Shown here: in pieces, positions 18,169-27,849 of the stretch
How the letters are laid out: each line of letters starts with the position of its first letter
How positions within the stretch are numbered: position 1 is the first letter of the stretch
Assembly: GCF_015840715.1 (NCBI RefSeq)
Contig: NZ_CP060397.1
Location: 2,872,686 to 2,936,685, forward strand
Source: Synechococcus sp. CBW1004
GTDB taxonomy: Bacteria > Cyanobacteriota > Cyanobacteriia > PCC-6307 > Cyanobiaceae
Direction of reading: 5' to 3'
Length of the DNA stretch: 64,000 nucleotides
The notes under the pieces: generated by a model
Told to the model about the DNA's origin: nothing
Databases searched by the model: none
What the model saw: the letters and a program-made list of their open reading frames with translations, nothing else
Made by a program: the position numbers and the translations under genes

Positions 18169-18951
18169 ATGCTCCTCGATCTGCAAGGCAAGAAGGCCCT
18201 CGTCACCGGCATCGCCAACAACAAGTCGATCGCCTGGGGCATCGCCCAGCAGCTGCATGCGGCCGGCGCCGAGCTGGGCGTCACCTACCTGCCCGATGAG
18301 AAGGGGCGCTTCGAGAGCAAGGTGCGCGAGCTCACCGCGCCGCTCGCCCCCACCCTGTTCGAGCCCCTGAACGTGCAGGAGCCGGCCCAGATCGAGGCGG
18401 TGTTCAGCACGGTGAAGGAGCAGTGGGGCTCGATCGACGTGCTGGTGCACTGCCTGGCCTTCGCCGGCAAGGACGAGCTGATTGGCGACTACAGCGCCAT
18501 CAGCCCTGAGGGCTTCGCCCGGGCGCTGGAGGTGAGCGCCTATTCGCTGGCGCCCCTGTGCCGCTGGGCCAAGCCCCTGTTCAATGCCGGCGGCAGCGTA
18601 ATCACCCTCAGCTACCTGGGCGCTGAGCGGGCCATCCCCAACTACAACGTGATGGGCGTGGCCAAGGCGGCCCTGGAGGCGTCGGTGCGCTACCTGGCCG
18701 CCGAGCTGGGCCCCGAGAAGCAGGTGCGCGTGAACGCGATCAGCGCCGGCCCGATCCGCACACTCGCAAGCAGCGCCATCGGCGGCATCCTCGACATGAT
18801 CCACAACGTGGAGGCCAAGGCCCCCCTGCAGCGCACCGTGACCCAGGAGGAGGTGGGCAGCACCGCCGCCTTCCTGGCCAGCCCGCTGGCCTCCGGCATC
18901 ACCGGCCAGGTGATCTACGTGGATGCCGGCTACTGCATCACGGGGATGTGA
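18169..18951 (+). CDS. fabI: Enoyl-[acyl-carrier-protein] reductase (NADH)
   Basis: FabI performs the last reduction in each fatty-acid elongation cycle. The 260-aa sequence starts with the FabI-type SDR nucleotide motif LVTGIANNKSIAWGIA (about residues 9-26). It carries the catalytic Y-x6-K as YNVMGVAK (about 159-166) and the C-terminal NDIxG-equivalent AGPIRTLAS and GQVIYVDAGY. The stop at 18951 lies inside the end of the convergent NRPS gene, so the two coding regions overlap by 22 bases tail to tail. Housekeeping gene; not part of the peptide cluster. Confidence 0.96.
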   Translation: MLLDLQGKKALVTGIANNKSIAWGIAQQLHAAGAELGVTYLPDEKGRFESKVRELTAPLAPTLFEPLNVQEPAQIEAVFSTVKEQWGSIDVLVHCLAFAGKDELIGDYSAISPEGFARALEVSAYSLAPLCRWAKPLFNAGGSVITLSYLGAERAIPNYNVMGVAKAALEASVRYLAAELGPEKQVRVNAISAGPIRTLASSAIGGILDMIHNVEAKAPLQRTVTQEEVGSTAAFLASPLASGITGQVIYVDAGYCITGM

Positions 18952-21900
18952 ACTGGCGAGGGCTCCGAGGGGCTCTGCTCCATGCACTGGAGGGTGGCTT
19001 CAAGGGCCTGAGCCAGTTGTGTTGCCAGCTCAGGTCTGTAAAAGTCGTGATGATTCTCGAAAAGCGGCGTGGAGTGCACGCCAGCGATCGCGTAAAACTG
19101 CCAGAGCCGTCTGAGCGCTGGCAGGTGCATCTTTGGGGCGAACAGGTGAACCATCAGGGGTAGCCGAGGCGGCCGGTACCCCTGCGCCAGAAGTTGGATG
19201 AAGGGCTCTTGGGCAGGAGGATCTATCCCCTGCAGATGTCGCTTGATGACCTGGGGTCCTGGCACGCGGACGTGCAGGTACTGCGCAGCACGCGCATTGG
19301 CAGTCCGTAGCCGGTTCAGCACGTAGAGCCAGCGGCTCTGCCCCACCGGTGGGCTCAGAATGCCATGCAAAGTCGGCAGGAAGCGCGCTCTCAGCATCTG
19401 GCTGAAGAGAGTCATTCCGAGGCGCCGATGAACGCGTGCAGTGGCATGGGTATCCAGGATGGCCAACAGGCCAAGCGGGGCCTTGCGCTCCAGTAATGCC
19501 GCAGCTACTGCATAGGCATACCAGCCTCCTGCGGAATAACCCAACAGATGGATCGGCCCGCCCTTGTGGGAGGCCAGGATCTCTGCGGCATAAGCATCAG
19601 CCAGTTGGGTCACGCTCGCTCCCTGCGGCGGTGATCCGTCGGCGCTGGCCTGCAGGCCCAAGACGGGGCGATGTGGAGCCAGGGCACGGGCCAGATGTGT
19701 GAATCCACCAACCCGGCCGCCCCATCCGTGCACCACATGGAGTGGTGGTCGGGGACCCATCGGCTGCAGGGTCACCAGATGACCTGGTGATTGGGATGAC
19801 GATGGCAAAGAGGGCTGCAGCAGCCAGTTTGCCTGCTCACTGATGGTGGGGAAGCGGAAGATGGCCTCCACGGGGATGGATCTGCCGAGCTGCTCTCCGA
19901 TCCGTGCGACAAGCCCAGCAGCTGCCAATGAATGACCGCCAACGACCCAGAAGTTGTCGGTGATGCCGAAATCGGCCTGACCGAGCACGTCAGCCCAGAT
20001 GGCATGGAGCTGACGCTCGAGATCGGTGCAGGGAGCAACGCGCTGCTTGAGATCGCCGGCAAAGGAGGGAGCCGGAAGAGCCTTGCGATCGAGCTTGCCG
20101 TTGGTGGTGAGGGGGAGAGCCTCCAGGGCAACAAAGGCACTTGGCACCATGAGGTTGGGAAGACGCTGGGCGAGGAACGAGCGAAGCTGTTCGGCGCTTG
20201 GACGATCAGCCGTGGTTGGCTGCGCAACCCAGTAGGCGATCAGCTGTGGATTGGCGGGATCGTCGCGTCGAAGAATCACAGCGGCCTGAGCAACGCCAGG
20301 GTGAGCGAGGAGATTGGCCTCGATTTCACCGGGTTCAATGCGAAAGCCGCGCAGTTTGATCTGCTGATCGATACGGCCATGGAAGGCAAGGGTGCCGTCG
20401 GGATTCCAGGAGCAGAGATCTCCCGATTTGTAGAGACGCGCCGCAGGATCGTCTGAGAAGGGATCGGGAATGAATGCCTCAGCGGTGAGCTCAGGATTGT
20501 TGAGATAGCCGCGGGCCAGGCCGGCACCACCGATGTGGAGCTCGCCTGGGATACCGATGGGGCAGGGATGGCCGGCGGGGTCGAGAACCCGCACCGTTGT
20601 GTTGGCGATCGGTGTGCCGATCGGCACCTCGGCCATCGTCAGTGGCGTGTCAGATCCAAGTTGCTGGCAACAGGTGAAGGTGGTGTTCTCGGTGGGTCCG
20701 TAGCCATTGATCAGGGTGTGTCCCGGAGGGGAAGCCGCCAGCAGGCGCCGTACGGAAGCGGGATGGAGCACATCGCCACCGGCCAGCACCTGGGGCACAC
20801 CGGCCAGAGACTCCAGCTCGGCGTCCACCATCGCGTGGAACAGACCGGCGGTGAGCCAGAGGGTGGTGATGCGGTGGTGGTGAAGGCAGGCAGCCAGGTC
20901 TGCCAGGGATGGGGTGCCTGCAGGAGCCAGCACGAGGGTGCCGCCATGGAGCAGGGGGCCCCAGATTTCGAAGGTGGCAGCATCAAAGGCCACCGGCGCG
21001 AGCTGCAACACCGCTGCACCGTCGCCGAGGTGGAAGCCATTGATCGGATCCACCAGGCGCAGGATGGCCTGGTGCTCGATGGCTACACCTTTGGGAGTGC
21101 CGGTGGAGCCGGAGGTGTAGCTGATGTAGGCCAGGGGCCGCAACGTTGGCGTTGACAGAGCGGCGGCAGGCTTGCTCAGGAGCTGCACACCATCTGCCGT
21201 GATTAGACCAGCGCAGCCAGATGCATGGAGCAGCAGCGTGTGGCGCTCCTGAGGCCAGTCGGGATCGAGCGGCAGATAGGCCCCCCCAGCTTTGAGGATG
21301 GCGAGTAGGGAGACGATGAGCTCAATGGATCGCTCAAGGCAGACCGCGACGATGACGTCTGGGCCTACGCCGAGATCAATCAGGTGGTGGGCAAGCTGAT
21401 TGGCCCGGGAGTTGAGTTCTTGATAGGAGAGCTGCTGATCCTCAAAGATCAGAGCGATGGCATTAGGAGTGCGCTCCACCTGCTGCTCAAAGAGCTGATG
21501 CACGCAGAGATCAGGAACGTCGATGGTGGGCCCGTGCTGCCAGGATTCGATCAGCTGTCGCTCGCTTTCAGGAAGGAGCGTGAGCAAGTCTGCTGGTGCA
21601 TCAGGGGATTGGAGTGCTGCGGCCAGCAGGGTGAGCAGATGCTCTGAGAGGCGTTGGATGCGATCGCCGCAGAAGAGATCGGTGGCATAAACCAAAGTTG
21701 TCTTGATGCCGCCACTTTGATCCCGCCGCAAAAAGAATTCCAGATCGAACCTTGAGGCATTCAAACTCGATCGCAGTGTTTCAACCTCAAGGCCATCGAG
21801 GTTGCTGAGCGAGGCTGGCGGCAGCTCGATCAGCTGCAGCATCACCTGCACCAGTGGATTGCGACTGGTGTCGCGCTCGAGGTTGAGGGCCTCCACCATC

Positions 21901-24900
21901 TGCTCAAAGGGCAGCTCCTGGTGGTCGTAGGCGTTGATGGAGGTGGTTTTGACCTGGGCGAGGAGCTCGCGGAAGGAAAGATCCTTTGAGAAATGGGTGC
22001 GGATCGGCAGGGTGTTGACGATAAAGCCGATCAGCGACTCAAAATCCGGGTGGTTGCGCCCCCAGATGGGGATGCCGATGGCGAGGTCGTCCTGCCGGCT
22101 GTAGCGATGCAGAAGCAGGGCCAGCAGTGCGAGCAGGCCCATCTGGAGAGTGGCGCCTTCTGATCGGCAGAGCTCCTCCAAGGGAGCCAGCAGTGCGGGC
22201 TCGATCCAGAAGGAGAGGCTCTCGCCCTGGTGGGAAGGCGTGGCTGGCCTGGGGTGATCGGTTGGCAGCTGTAGGGGTTCGAGGCCCGTGAGCTGGGGGA
22301 TCCAGTAGTCGTGGAGGTTCTGGAGGTGAGGACCGCTGAGGCGCTGTCGCTGCCAGACGGCGTAGTCCTGGTAGAGGACGTTCAGGGGCTGGAGCTGAGC
22401 AGGTTGGCCGTTGCGGTGGGCGTTGTAGAGCGCGGTGAGATCGCGGCTGAGGATGGAGCGCGACCAACCATCGGAGGCGATGTGGTGGTAGTTGATCAGC
22501 AGCACATGCTCATCTGCCGCAACCTGAAGCAGGCGTGCGCGCAGGAGTAGGCCGGAGGTGAGATCAAAGGGTGTGGAGGCTTCCTGCTGCTGCCAGTTCT
22601 GGATCACCGTGTTCAGGTCACGATCACCCAGGGGTTCGACTTCCAGCTGAAGAGGAGCCGGTGGATGGAGGAGTTGGAGTACCTCGCTGCCATGGAGCTG
22701 GAAGGAGGTGCGCAAGGTGGGATGGCGCTCGATCAGAGCCGAAAGGGCTTGTGAAAGGGCGTTGAGGTTGAGCTCACCCTTGAGCTGCCAGAAGGCAGGG
22801 AGGTGATAGGCGGTGAGATCGGGCTGGAGCTGATGGAGGAACCAGAGGCGGGATTGGGCATAGGAGGCAGGGAACACCTGGCAGCCCTCGGGCCAATCGC
22901 CAGCCAGAGGCTGGGCTGTGGGGATTGCTGCTGGAGCTGATCGATCGTGATCAGCTGCAGCAGACTCTGAAAGCAGGGGTGAGAGCCCTGCAATGGAAGG
23001 GTTTTGGAAGAGAGCGGCTAGTGGAGGGGAGAAGCCGAGGGCCTGATCGATGCGTGAAACCAGGCGTGAGGCGGCAAGGGAATGGCCGCCGATGGCAAAG
23101 AAGTTGTCGGTGATGCCGAAGTCGCTGTGGCCGAGGACCTCAGCCCAGATGGCATGCAGCTGCCGCTCCAGATCAGTGGAAGGCTCAACGCGTTGATCGA
23201 GAGCACCGGCAAAGGAGGGAGCTGGCAGGGCCTTGCGATCGAGCTTGCCGTTAGTGGTGAGGGGCAGGGCCTCCAGCGCCACAAAAGCACTGGGCACCAT
23301 GTAGTCGGGAAGACGCTGGGCGAGGAAGGAGCGGAGCTGATCAGAGCTTTGGCGATCACTCGCCAATGCGTGCGCATCCGGGTTCTGTGCAACCCAGTAG
23401 GCGATCAGACGCGGGTTGGCGGGAGCATCGCGGCGCAGCAGCACAACGGCCTGAGCAACGCCAGGGTGCGCGAGGAGATTGGCCTCGATTTCACCGGGTT
23501 CAATGCGGAAGCCGCGCAGTTTGATCTGCTGATCAATGCGTCCATGGAAGGCGAGGGTGCCATCTGGATTCCAGGAGGCGAGATCACCGGATTTGTAGAG
23601 GCGAGCGCTGGGATCGGTTGAGAAGGGATCAGGGATGAACTTCTCAGCGGTGAGCTCCGGGTTGTTGAGATAGCCGCGGGCCAGGCCGGCACCACCGATG
23701 TGGAGCTCGCCGGGGACGCCGATGGGGCAGGGATGGCCTATAGGGTCAAGAACATGTAGCGATGTATTGGGAATAGGCTTGCCCAAGGGAATCCCTTTCT
23801 CGGCTTGGCTCTCCGCTCTATTTCCTGCCTTGATTTCTACATCGAAGAATGCACAGGCTAGGCAGGTTTCAGTTGCGCCAAAAGAGTGTATCAAGCGTCG
23901 TGCTGAGGCCTCCTTGATCTGCTCGGCCAGCCAGGGAGATAGTTGCTCACCTCCTGCGGTTACCGTTGCCAGCCCCAAGAGATCTCTATCCAAAAGTGTG
24001 CTTAACCGACTTGGGGTTGCGGCCAAATGAGAACAATTCTTTTTGCGCGCTAAAGCGATAAGTAAAACTGGGTCTTTCTGTTGCTGATCACTGACTAGTA
24101 CCACACACGCCCCGCAGGACAGGGGGAGCAGCCATTCCCGAATCGAATTATCAACCCAAAACTCACTTTGTGCTAGCACGCGGCTTTGGTTGTCGATATC
24201 CCAGACTTGTGGGTAGGAAATACACCGGTTGACGATGGCTTTATGATCCACTTCTACACATTTTGGCGTCCCGGTTGTACCTGATGTGCTTAGTACATAG
24301 GCCAAGTTGGCGGGATCACAAATGAGTCCTGGATTGCTATCTTTTGACTTTGCATTGAGCAGGTCAGGGGTCAACACTAGGGAACTCTCTGCCGCAATAG
24401 CACCTGTAAGCGATTCGGCCTGCCGGTCGGAGAGCAGAATTAGATTGCTGCCTGATCTGTCAAGAAAGGTTTGTACGCGGGGGCTTGGGTCATTGATGGG
24501 CAAGGGTTGATAAGCGCCCCCTGCTTTGAGGATGGCGAGTAGGGAGACGATGAGCTCAATGGATCGCTCAAGGCAGACAGCAACGATGACGTCTGGGCCT
24601 ACGCCGAGATCAATCAGGTGATGGGCAAGCTGATTGGCCCGGGAGTTGAGTTCTTGATAGGAGAGCTGCTGATCCTCAAAGATCAGAGCGATGGCATCGG
24701 GCGTGCGCTCCACCTGCTGCTCAAAGAGCTGATGCACGCAGAGATCGGGAACGTCGATGGTGGGCCCGTGCTGCCAGGATTCGATCAGCTGTCGCTCGGT
24801 TTGTGGAAGGAGCGTGAGCGAGTCTGCTGGTGCATCGGGGGATTGGAGTGCTGCGGCGAGCAGGGTGAGGAGATGCTCTGAGAGGCGTTGGATGCGCTCA

Positions 24901-26384
24901 GCTGAAAAGAGGTCTGTGGCGTAGGTGATGGATCCATTGAGGCCTTGATCGGCGGAGCGGCGCAGATAGAAGGACAGATCCAGCTTGGAGGATGTGCCGC
25001 TGGTGGAGACCTGCTCAACCTCAAGGCCATCGAGGTTGCTGAGCGAGGCGGGCGGCAGCTCGATCAGCTGCAGCATCACCTGCACCAGTGGATTGCGGCT
25101 GGTGTCGCGCTCGAGGTTGAGGGCCTCCACCATCTGCTCGAACGGCAACTCCTGGTGGTCATACGCCCCGATCGATCGCTCCCTCACCTGTGCCAGCAGC
25201 TCCCGGAAGCTCTGGCCGGCCTGAAAACGGGTACGCACCGGCAGGGTGTTGATGAAAAACCCGATCAGCGGCTCGAGATCGGGATGGTTGCGGCCCCAGA
25301 TGGGCACCCCGATCGCAACGTCGTCCTGGCGGCTGTAGCGGTGCAGCAGCAGCGCCACCACCGCCAGCAGCCCCATCTGCAGCGTCGCCCCCTCGCTGCG
25401 GCAGAGCTCCTCGAAGGGCGCCAGCAGCTCCGCATCGATCTGGAACGACACCCTGCCGCCCAGATGGGAGGGCAGGGCCGGACGGGGGCGATCCGCCGGC
25501 AGCTCCAGCGGCTCCAGGCCCTCGAGCTCCTCAAGCCAGTACTCGCTCAGCTCCTCGAGACACTCCCCACTCAGCCGCTGCCGCTGCCAGGCCGCATAGT
25601 CCTGGTAGTGCACAAGCAGCTGCGGCAGCCCGGGGGTTCGGCCCGCGCGATGGGCGTTGTAGAGCTCCGTCAGATCACGGGCAAGAACAGAATGCGACCA
25701 CCCGTCGGAGGCGATGTGGTGGTGGTTCACCAGCAGGACATGCTCCTGGGGAGACACCTGGAGCAGTCGCGCACGCAGCAGCAGTCCGGAAGTCAGATCG
25801 AAGGGCGTGCAGCGCTCGTGCTCCAGCCACTCCTCGATCACCCGCTCGCAATAGCGATCACCAAGGGGTTCGGCTGACAGGCAGAAGGTAGCCGGGGGAT
25901 GAAGGATCTGCAGCACCTCGCTCCCCTCCAGCCGGAAGGAGGTGCGCAGGGTGGGATGGCGCTCGATCAGGGAGGAGAGGGCGCGGGCCAGGGCGGGAAT
26001 GTCCAGCTCCCCCCGCAGCCGCCACAGAGCGGGCATGTGGTAGGCCGTGAGGTCGGGCTCCAGCTGATGCAGGAACCAGAGGCGAGCCTGGGCGTGGGAA
26101 GCGGGAAAGACCTGGCGGCCTTCCTGAACATCAACGCAGAGAGGCTGTGCCCGGGGGATCCTGCCGCCGCCTGCTCGCGCAGCCGGAATCGTGGTTGGCT
26201 GATCCTCTCTGCTGCCCAGCAGGCTCAATAGCTCGGTTTTGCGGAGCTTGATGCATTCACGCAGATCCGGGCTCAACTTTTCGAGCGGACCTTTGATGAC
26301 AAGATCATGACCCTTGGCTTGCATGGAAAGCCCCAGTTGCTCAACATGCGCCAGGAGTTCCGTGGCGGAGTCAGGGGTGTCCAT
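18930..26384 (-). CDS. Nonribosomal peptide synthetase: TubC docking-C-A-T-C-A-T-TE
   Basis: A 2484-aa two-module terminal synthetase. Residues 1-55 resemble a TubC N-terminal docking domain, so it probably receives a chain from another protein. C1 (about 90-520) and C2 (about 1165-1600) both carry HHIASDGWS. A1 (about 550-1060) and A2 (about 1630-2110) carry TSGTTGTPK and TSGSTGTPKG. Carrier serines lie in GGHSLAAS (about 1095) and GGHSLAAA (about 2148). The thioesterase (about 2200-2470) has GYSAGG, LDTHA and ENHHDF. Manual specificity codes: A1 D-N-R-A-V-A-S-L-A-K (unusual, with FGATE for YGPTE); A2 D-A-F-W-L-G-G-T-F-K, one residue from a valine code. The A1 core is AT-rich compared with its flanks. 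The ATG at 26384 was chosen because it begins the docking domain. Confidence 0.95.
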   Translation of the reverse strand: MDTPDSATELLAHVEQLGLSMQAKGHDLVIKGPLEKLSPDLRECIKLRKTELLSLLGSREDQPTTIPAARAGGGRIPRAQPLCVDVQEGRQVFPASHAQARLWFLHQLEPDLTAYHMPALWRLRGELDIPALARALSSLIERHPTLRTSFRLEGSEVLQILHPPATFCLSAEPLGDRYCERVIEEWLEHERCTPFDLTSGLLLRARLLQVSPQEHVLLVNHHHIASDGWSHSVLARDLTELYNAHRAGRTPGLPQLLVHYQDYAAWQRQRLSGECLEELSEYWLEELEGLEPLELPADRPRPALPSHLGGRVSFQIDAELLAPFEELCRSEGATLQMGLLAVVALLLHRYSRQDDVAIGVPIWGRNHPDLEPLIGFFINTLPVRTRFQAGQSFRELLAQVRERSIGAYDHQELPFEQMVEALNLERDTSRNPLVQVMLQLIELPPASLSNLDGLEVEQVSTSGTSSKLDLSFYLRRSADQGLNGSITYATDLFSAERIQRLSEHLLTLLAAALQSPDAPADSLTLLPQTERQLIESWQHGPTIDVPDLCVHQLFEQQVERTPDAIALIFEDQQLSYQELNSRANQLAHHLIDLGVGPDVIVAVCLERSIELIVSLLAILKAGGAYQPLPINDPSPRVQTFLDRSGSNLILLSDRQAESLTGAIAAESSLVLTPDLLNAKSKDSNPGLICDPANLAYVLSTSGTTGTPKCVEVDHKAIVNRCISYPQVWDIDNQSRVLAQSEFWVDNSIREWLLPLSCGACVVLVSDQQQKDPVLLIALARKKNCSHLAATPSRLSTLLDRDLLGLATVTAGGEQLSPWLAEQIKEASARRLIHSFGATETCLACAFFDVEIKAGNRAESQAEKGIPLGKPIPNTSLHVLDPIGHPCPIGVPGELHIGGAGLARGYLNNPELTAEKFIPDPFSTDPSARLYKSGDLASWNPDGTLAFHGRIDQQIKLRGFRIEPGEIEANLLAHPGVAQAVVLLRRDAPANPRLIAYWVAQNPDAHALASDRQSSDQLRSFLAQRLPDYMVPSAFVALEALPLTTNGKLDRKALPAPSFAGALDQRVEPSTDLERQLHAIWAEVLGHSDFGITDNFFAIGGHSLAASRLVSRIDQALGFSPPLAALFQNPSIAGLSPLLSESAAADHDRSAPAAIPTAQPLAGDWPEGCQVFPASYAQSRLWFLHQLQPDLTAYHLPAFWQLKGELNLNALSQALSALIERHPTLRTSFQLHGSEVLQLLHPPAPLQLEVEPLGDRDLNTVIQNWQQQEASTPFDLTSGLLLRARLLQVAADEHVLLINYHHIASDGWSRSILSRDLTALYNAHRNGQPAQLQPLNVLYQDYAVWQRQRLSGPHLQNLHDYWIPQLTGLEPLQLPTDHPRPATPSHQGESLSFWIEPALLAPLEELCRSEGATLQMGLLALLALLLHRYSRQDDLAIGIPIWGRNHPDFESLIGFIVNTLPIRTHFSKDLSFRELLAQVKTTSINAYDHQELPFEQMVEALNLERDTSRNPLVQVMLQLIELPPASLSNLDGLEVETLRSSLNASRFDLEFFLRRDQSGGIKTTLVYATDLFCGDRIQRLSEHLLTLLAAALQSPDAPADLLTLLPESERQLIESWQHGPTIDVPDLCVHQLFEQQVERTPNAIALIFEDQQLSYQELNSRANQLAHHLIDLGVGPDVIVAVCLERSIELIVSLLAILKAGGAYLPLDPDWPQERHTLLLHASGCAGLITADGVQLLSKPAAALSTPTLRPLAYISYTSGSTGTPKGVAIEHQAILRLVDPINGFHLGDGAAVLQLAPVAFDAATFEIWGPLLHGGTLVLAPAGTPSLADLAACLHHHRITTLWLTAGLFHAMVDAELESLAGVPQVLAGGDVLHPASVRRLLAASPPGHTLINGYGPTENTTFTCCQQLGSDTPLTMAEVPIGTPIANTTVRVLDPAGHPCPIGIPGELHIGGAGLARGYLNNPELTAEAFIPDPFSDDPAARLYKSGDLCSWNPDGTLAFHGRIDQQIKLRGFRIEPGEIEANLLAHPGVAQAAVILRRDDPANPQLIAYWVAQPTTADRPSAEQLRSFLAQRLPNLMVPSAFVALEALPLTTNGKLDRKALPAPSFAGDLKQRVAPCTDLERQLHAIWADVLGQADFGITDNFWVVGGHSLAAAGLVARIGEQLGRSIPVEAIFRFPTISEQANWLLQPSLPSSSQSPGHLVTLQPMGPRPPLHVVHGWGGRVGGFTHLARALAPHRPVLGLQASADGSPPQGASVTQLADAYAAEILASHKGGPIHLLGYSAGGWYAYAVAAALLERKAPLGLLAILDTHATARVHRRLGMTLFSQMLRARFLPTLHGILSPPVGQSRWLYVLNRLRTANARAAQYLHVRVPGPQVIKRHLQGIDPPAQEPFIQLLAQGYRPPRLPLMVHLFAPKMHLPALRRLWQFYAIAGVHSTPLFENHHDFYRPELATQLAQALEATLQCMEQSPSEPSPVHIPVMQ
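21291..21660. repeat. Near-identical NRPS repeat, copy A (module 2 C/A junction)
   Basis: About 370 bases covering the end of the C domain and the first A-domain motifs of module 2. It is nearly identical to 24525-24894 in module 1, with only scattered differences. Such similarity far exceeds normal divergence between modules and suggests recent duplication or gene conversion. Confidence 0.85.
23745..24524 (-). other. AT-rich A-domain core of NRPS module 1 (probable specificity swap)
   Basis: About 260 codons between AGGAY (start of the core) and DPIGHPCPIG (end) are visibly AT-richer and use different codons from either flank. The flanks are almost identical to those of module 2 while this core is not alignable to it at the DNA level. 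The core keeps A-domain motifs but with unusual forms (TPKCVEV, FGATE). Confidence 0.65.
24525..24894. repeat. Near-identical NRPS repeat, copy B (module 1 C/A junction)
   Basis: Partner of 21291-21660. The identity stops abruptly at about 24524, exactly where the AT-rich A-domain core begins, which marks a likely recombination boundary. Confidence 0.85.
25193..25340. repeat. 148-base identical NRPS repeat, copy A
   Basis: By eye, all 148 bases are identical to 31741-31888, in the C domain of the other synthetase gene. Both code for the C-domain stretch around GRNHPDLEPLIGFFINTLPV. Confidence 0.9.
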
Positions 26385-26992
26385 GCCGGCTGCCTGAAGG
26401 CTCCCTTGGTGACCCAATGCCGGCTTGAGAAGGCTTTTACGGTGATCACTTTACCGTAAGCACGAGCAAACTCCTGGATGAATCCCGCACCGCCGATGCG
26501 GGTACTCCACCCACGCAAAGGTTGTCGGGGCAGGCCGACATGGCCGCCAATGGCGGGGAGAAAGAAAGAGAGCTCGACTCTCCGTTGATTGCACTGGAAT
26601 CAACGGTGCCTGAGCCATTGCGTTGTCTTCACTGGATCGCCTGACTGGAATGCATACCCAAGGCAGCAGCCCCAGAACCATCCTCGCTGCCATGGGCGCC
26701 GAAGAACCCTTCAGAGGGAGGCATGTCATCCCTCAGCCCTGCTCAGCAGGGGACTCCTGCCACTTACTTTCTCGCAGGGAAGGAACATCCGCCCGGATAA
26801 ATGATGGTCTGAGCTCGATGAGCAAGATCCATTCCCCTACGAATGCAGGCTTACAAGAAAAGTGATTGCCTGAATCGCTCAGAGATCTCGTCGCCTGAGG
26901 GATCATCCAAAAGCATGGCGGGGCTCTCGAATCGAGATCAGTGGCTCCGAAAGTGGTATGTTTGGAAATAGGGAGCTTGTTCAATCTTTTTC
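26385..26992. other. Divergent intergenic region between NRPS and methyltransferase
   Basis: About 600 bases should contain the promoters of the leftward NRPS and the rightward methyltransferase. It is AT-richer than the housekeeping DNA. Small inverted repeats are visible, for example CCCTGCTCAGCAGGG near 26742. I find no convincing coding frame and no transposase remnant. Confidence 0.45.
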
Positions 26993-27835
26993 ATGGAGGC
27001 AGTGCAAAATCCGGAGATACCAGGCCAGTGGCCCAAAATGGCGGCACGTTGGCAACTGCTTGGTCCCCCGCTGCGCCCTTCGTGTCAGGACCTTGAAATC
27101 ATCAGCAAGGCGATCAGCCGATGGGCTCCGCCGCCGCCCACAGCCCTGAGAATTCTGATCCTCGGCGTCACGCCTGAGTATCCGGCTCTTGATCTGGATA
27201 GGCAGGTTGATTTCCAGGCGCTTGATCGAACACGTTCAATGATTGAAGCCGTATGGCCCGGGCCCCGGGAGTCGGCCGCTTGTGGCGACTGGTGTTCCAT
27301 GCCATGGTGCCAGCCACTCTTCGATGTTGCTCTTTGTGACGGAGGGCTGCAATTGCTGGTCAATCCTTCAGGCGTAGCAGCCGTTGCGAAGGAGCTGCAA
27401 AGGGTCATGAAGGCTGGGGGGCTCTTCATCGTGCGGTTATTCTGTCCTCCAATGCCAGGAGAAACGCCGGAACAGGTAGTGAGCCAGCTTCTCGCCGGTG
27501 GGATCACCAATCTGAATGAACTGAAGCTGCGACTCAATCCTGCGCTGCAACTCGATCCGGAACGTGGCGTCCCTCTGGCCAGCGTATGGCAATATCTGCA
27601 TGAGCGCCTGGGTCCATGGAGCGAGCTGGCTGCACGCCTCGGGTGGAGCCTGGAACATCTTCAGGTGATCGATGCCTACCGCGAGAACAATGCCAGGATG
27701 CATTTCTTCGACGTCTCAGAGGCGATCAGGCTTATCACAGCTGCCTCTGATCTGGAGCATCTTGAGACCGTCACGGCAAACTACCGAATGGCTCTCAGTT
27801 GTCCAACCCTGATCTTTCGCCGCCCATCGCCTTGA
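26993..27835 (+). CDS. Class I SAM-dependent methyltransferase in the NRPS cluster
   Basis: A 280-aa protein with a Rossmann-like SAM motif LRILILGVTPEYPALDL (about residues 52-68) and the acidic-loop partner QALDRTRSMIEAVWPG. Motif IV-like FDVALCDGGLQLL (about 109-121) and RVMKAGGLFIVRLF (about 135-148) follow. The LGVTPE form of motif I is found in a subgroup of bacterial methyltransferases. It sits between the two synthetase transcription units but on the opposite strand, converging with the monooxygenase gene (14 bases apart). Possible tailoring O- or N-methylation is an inference from location. Confidence 0.75.
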   Translation: MEAVQNPEIPGQWPKMAARWQLLGPPLRPSCQDLEIISKAISRWAPPPPTALRILILGVTPEYPALDLDRQVDFQALDRTRSMIEAVWPGPRESAACGDWCSMPWCQPLFDVALCDGGLQLLVNPSGVAAVAKELQRVMKAGGLFIVRLFCPPMPGETPEQVVSQLLAGGITNLNELKLRLNPALQLDPERGVPLASVWQYLHERLGPWSELAARLGWSLEHLQVIDAYRENNARMHFFDVSEAIRLITAASDLEHLETVTANYRMALSCPTLIFRRPSP

Positions 27836-27849
27836 ATCGAGGAATCGGG

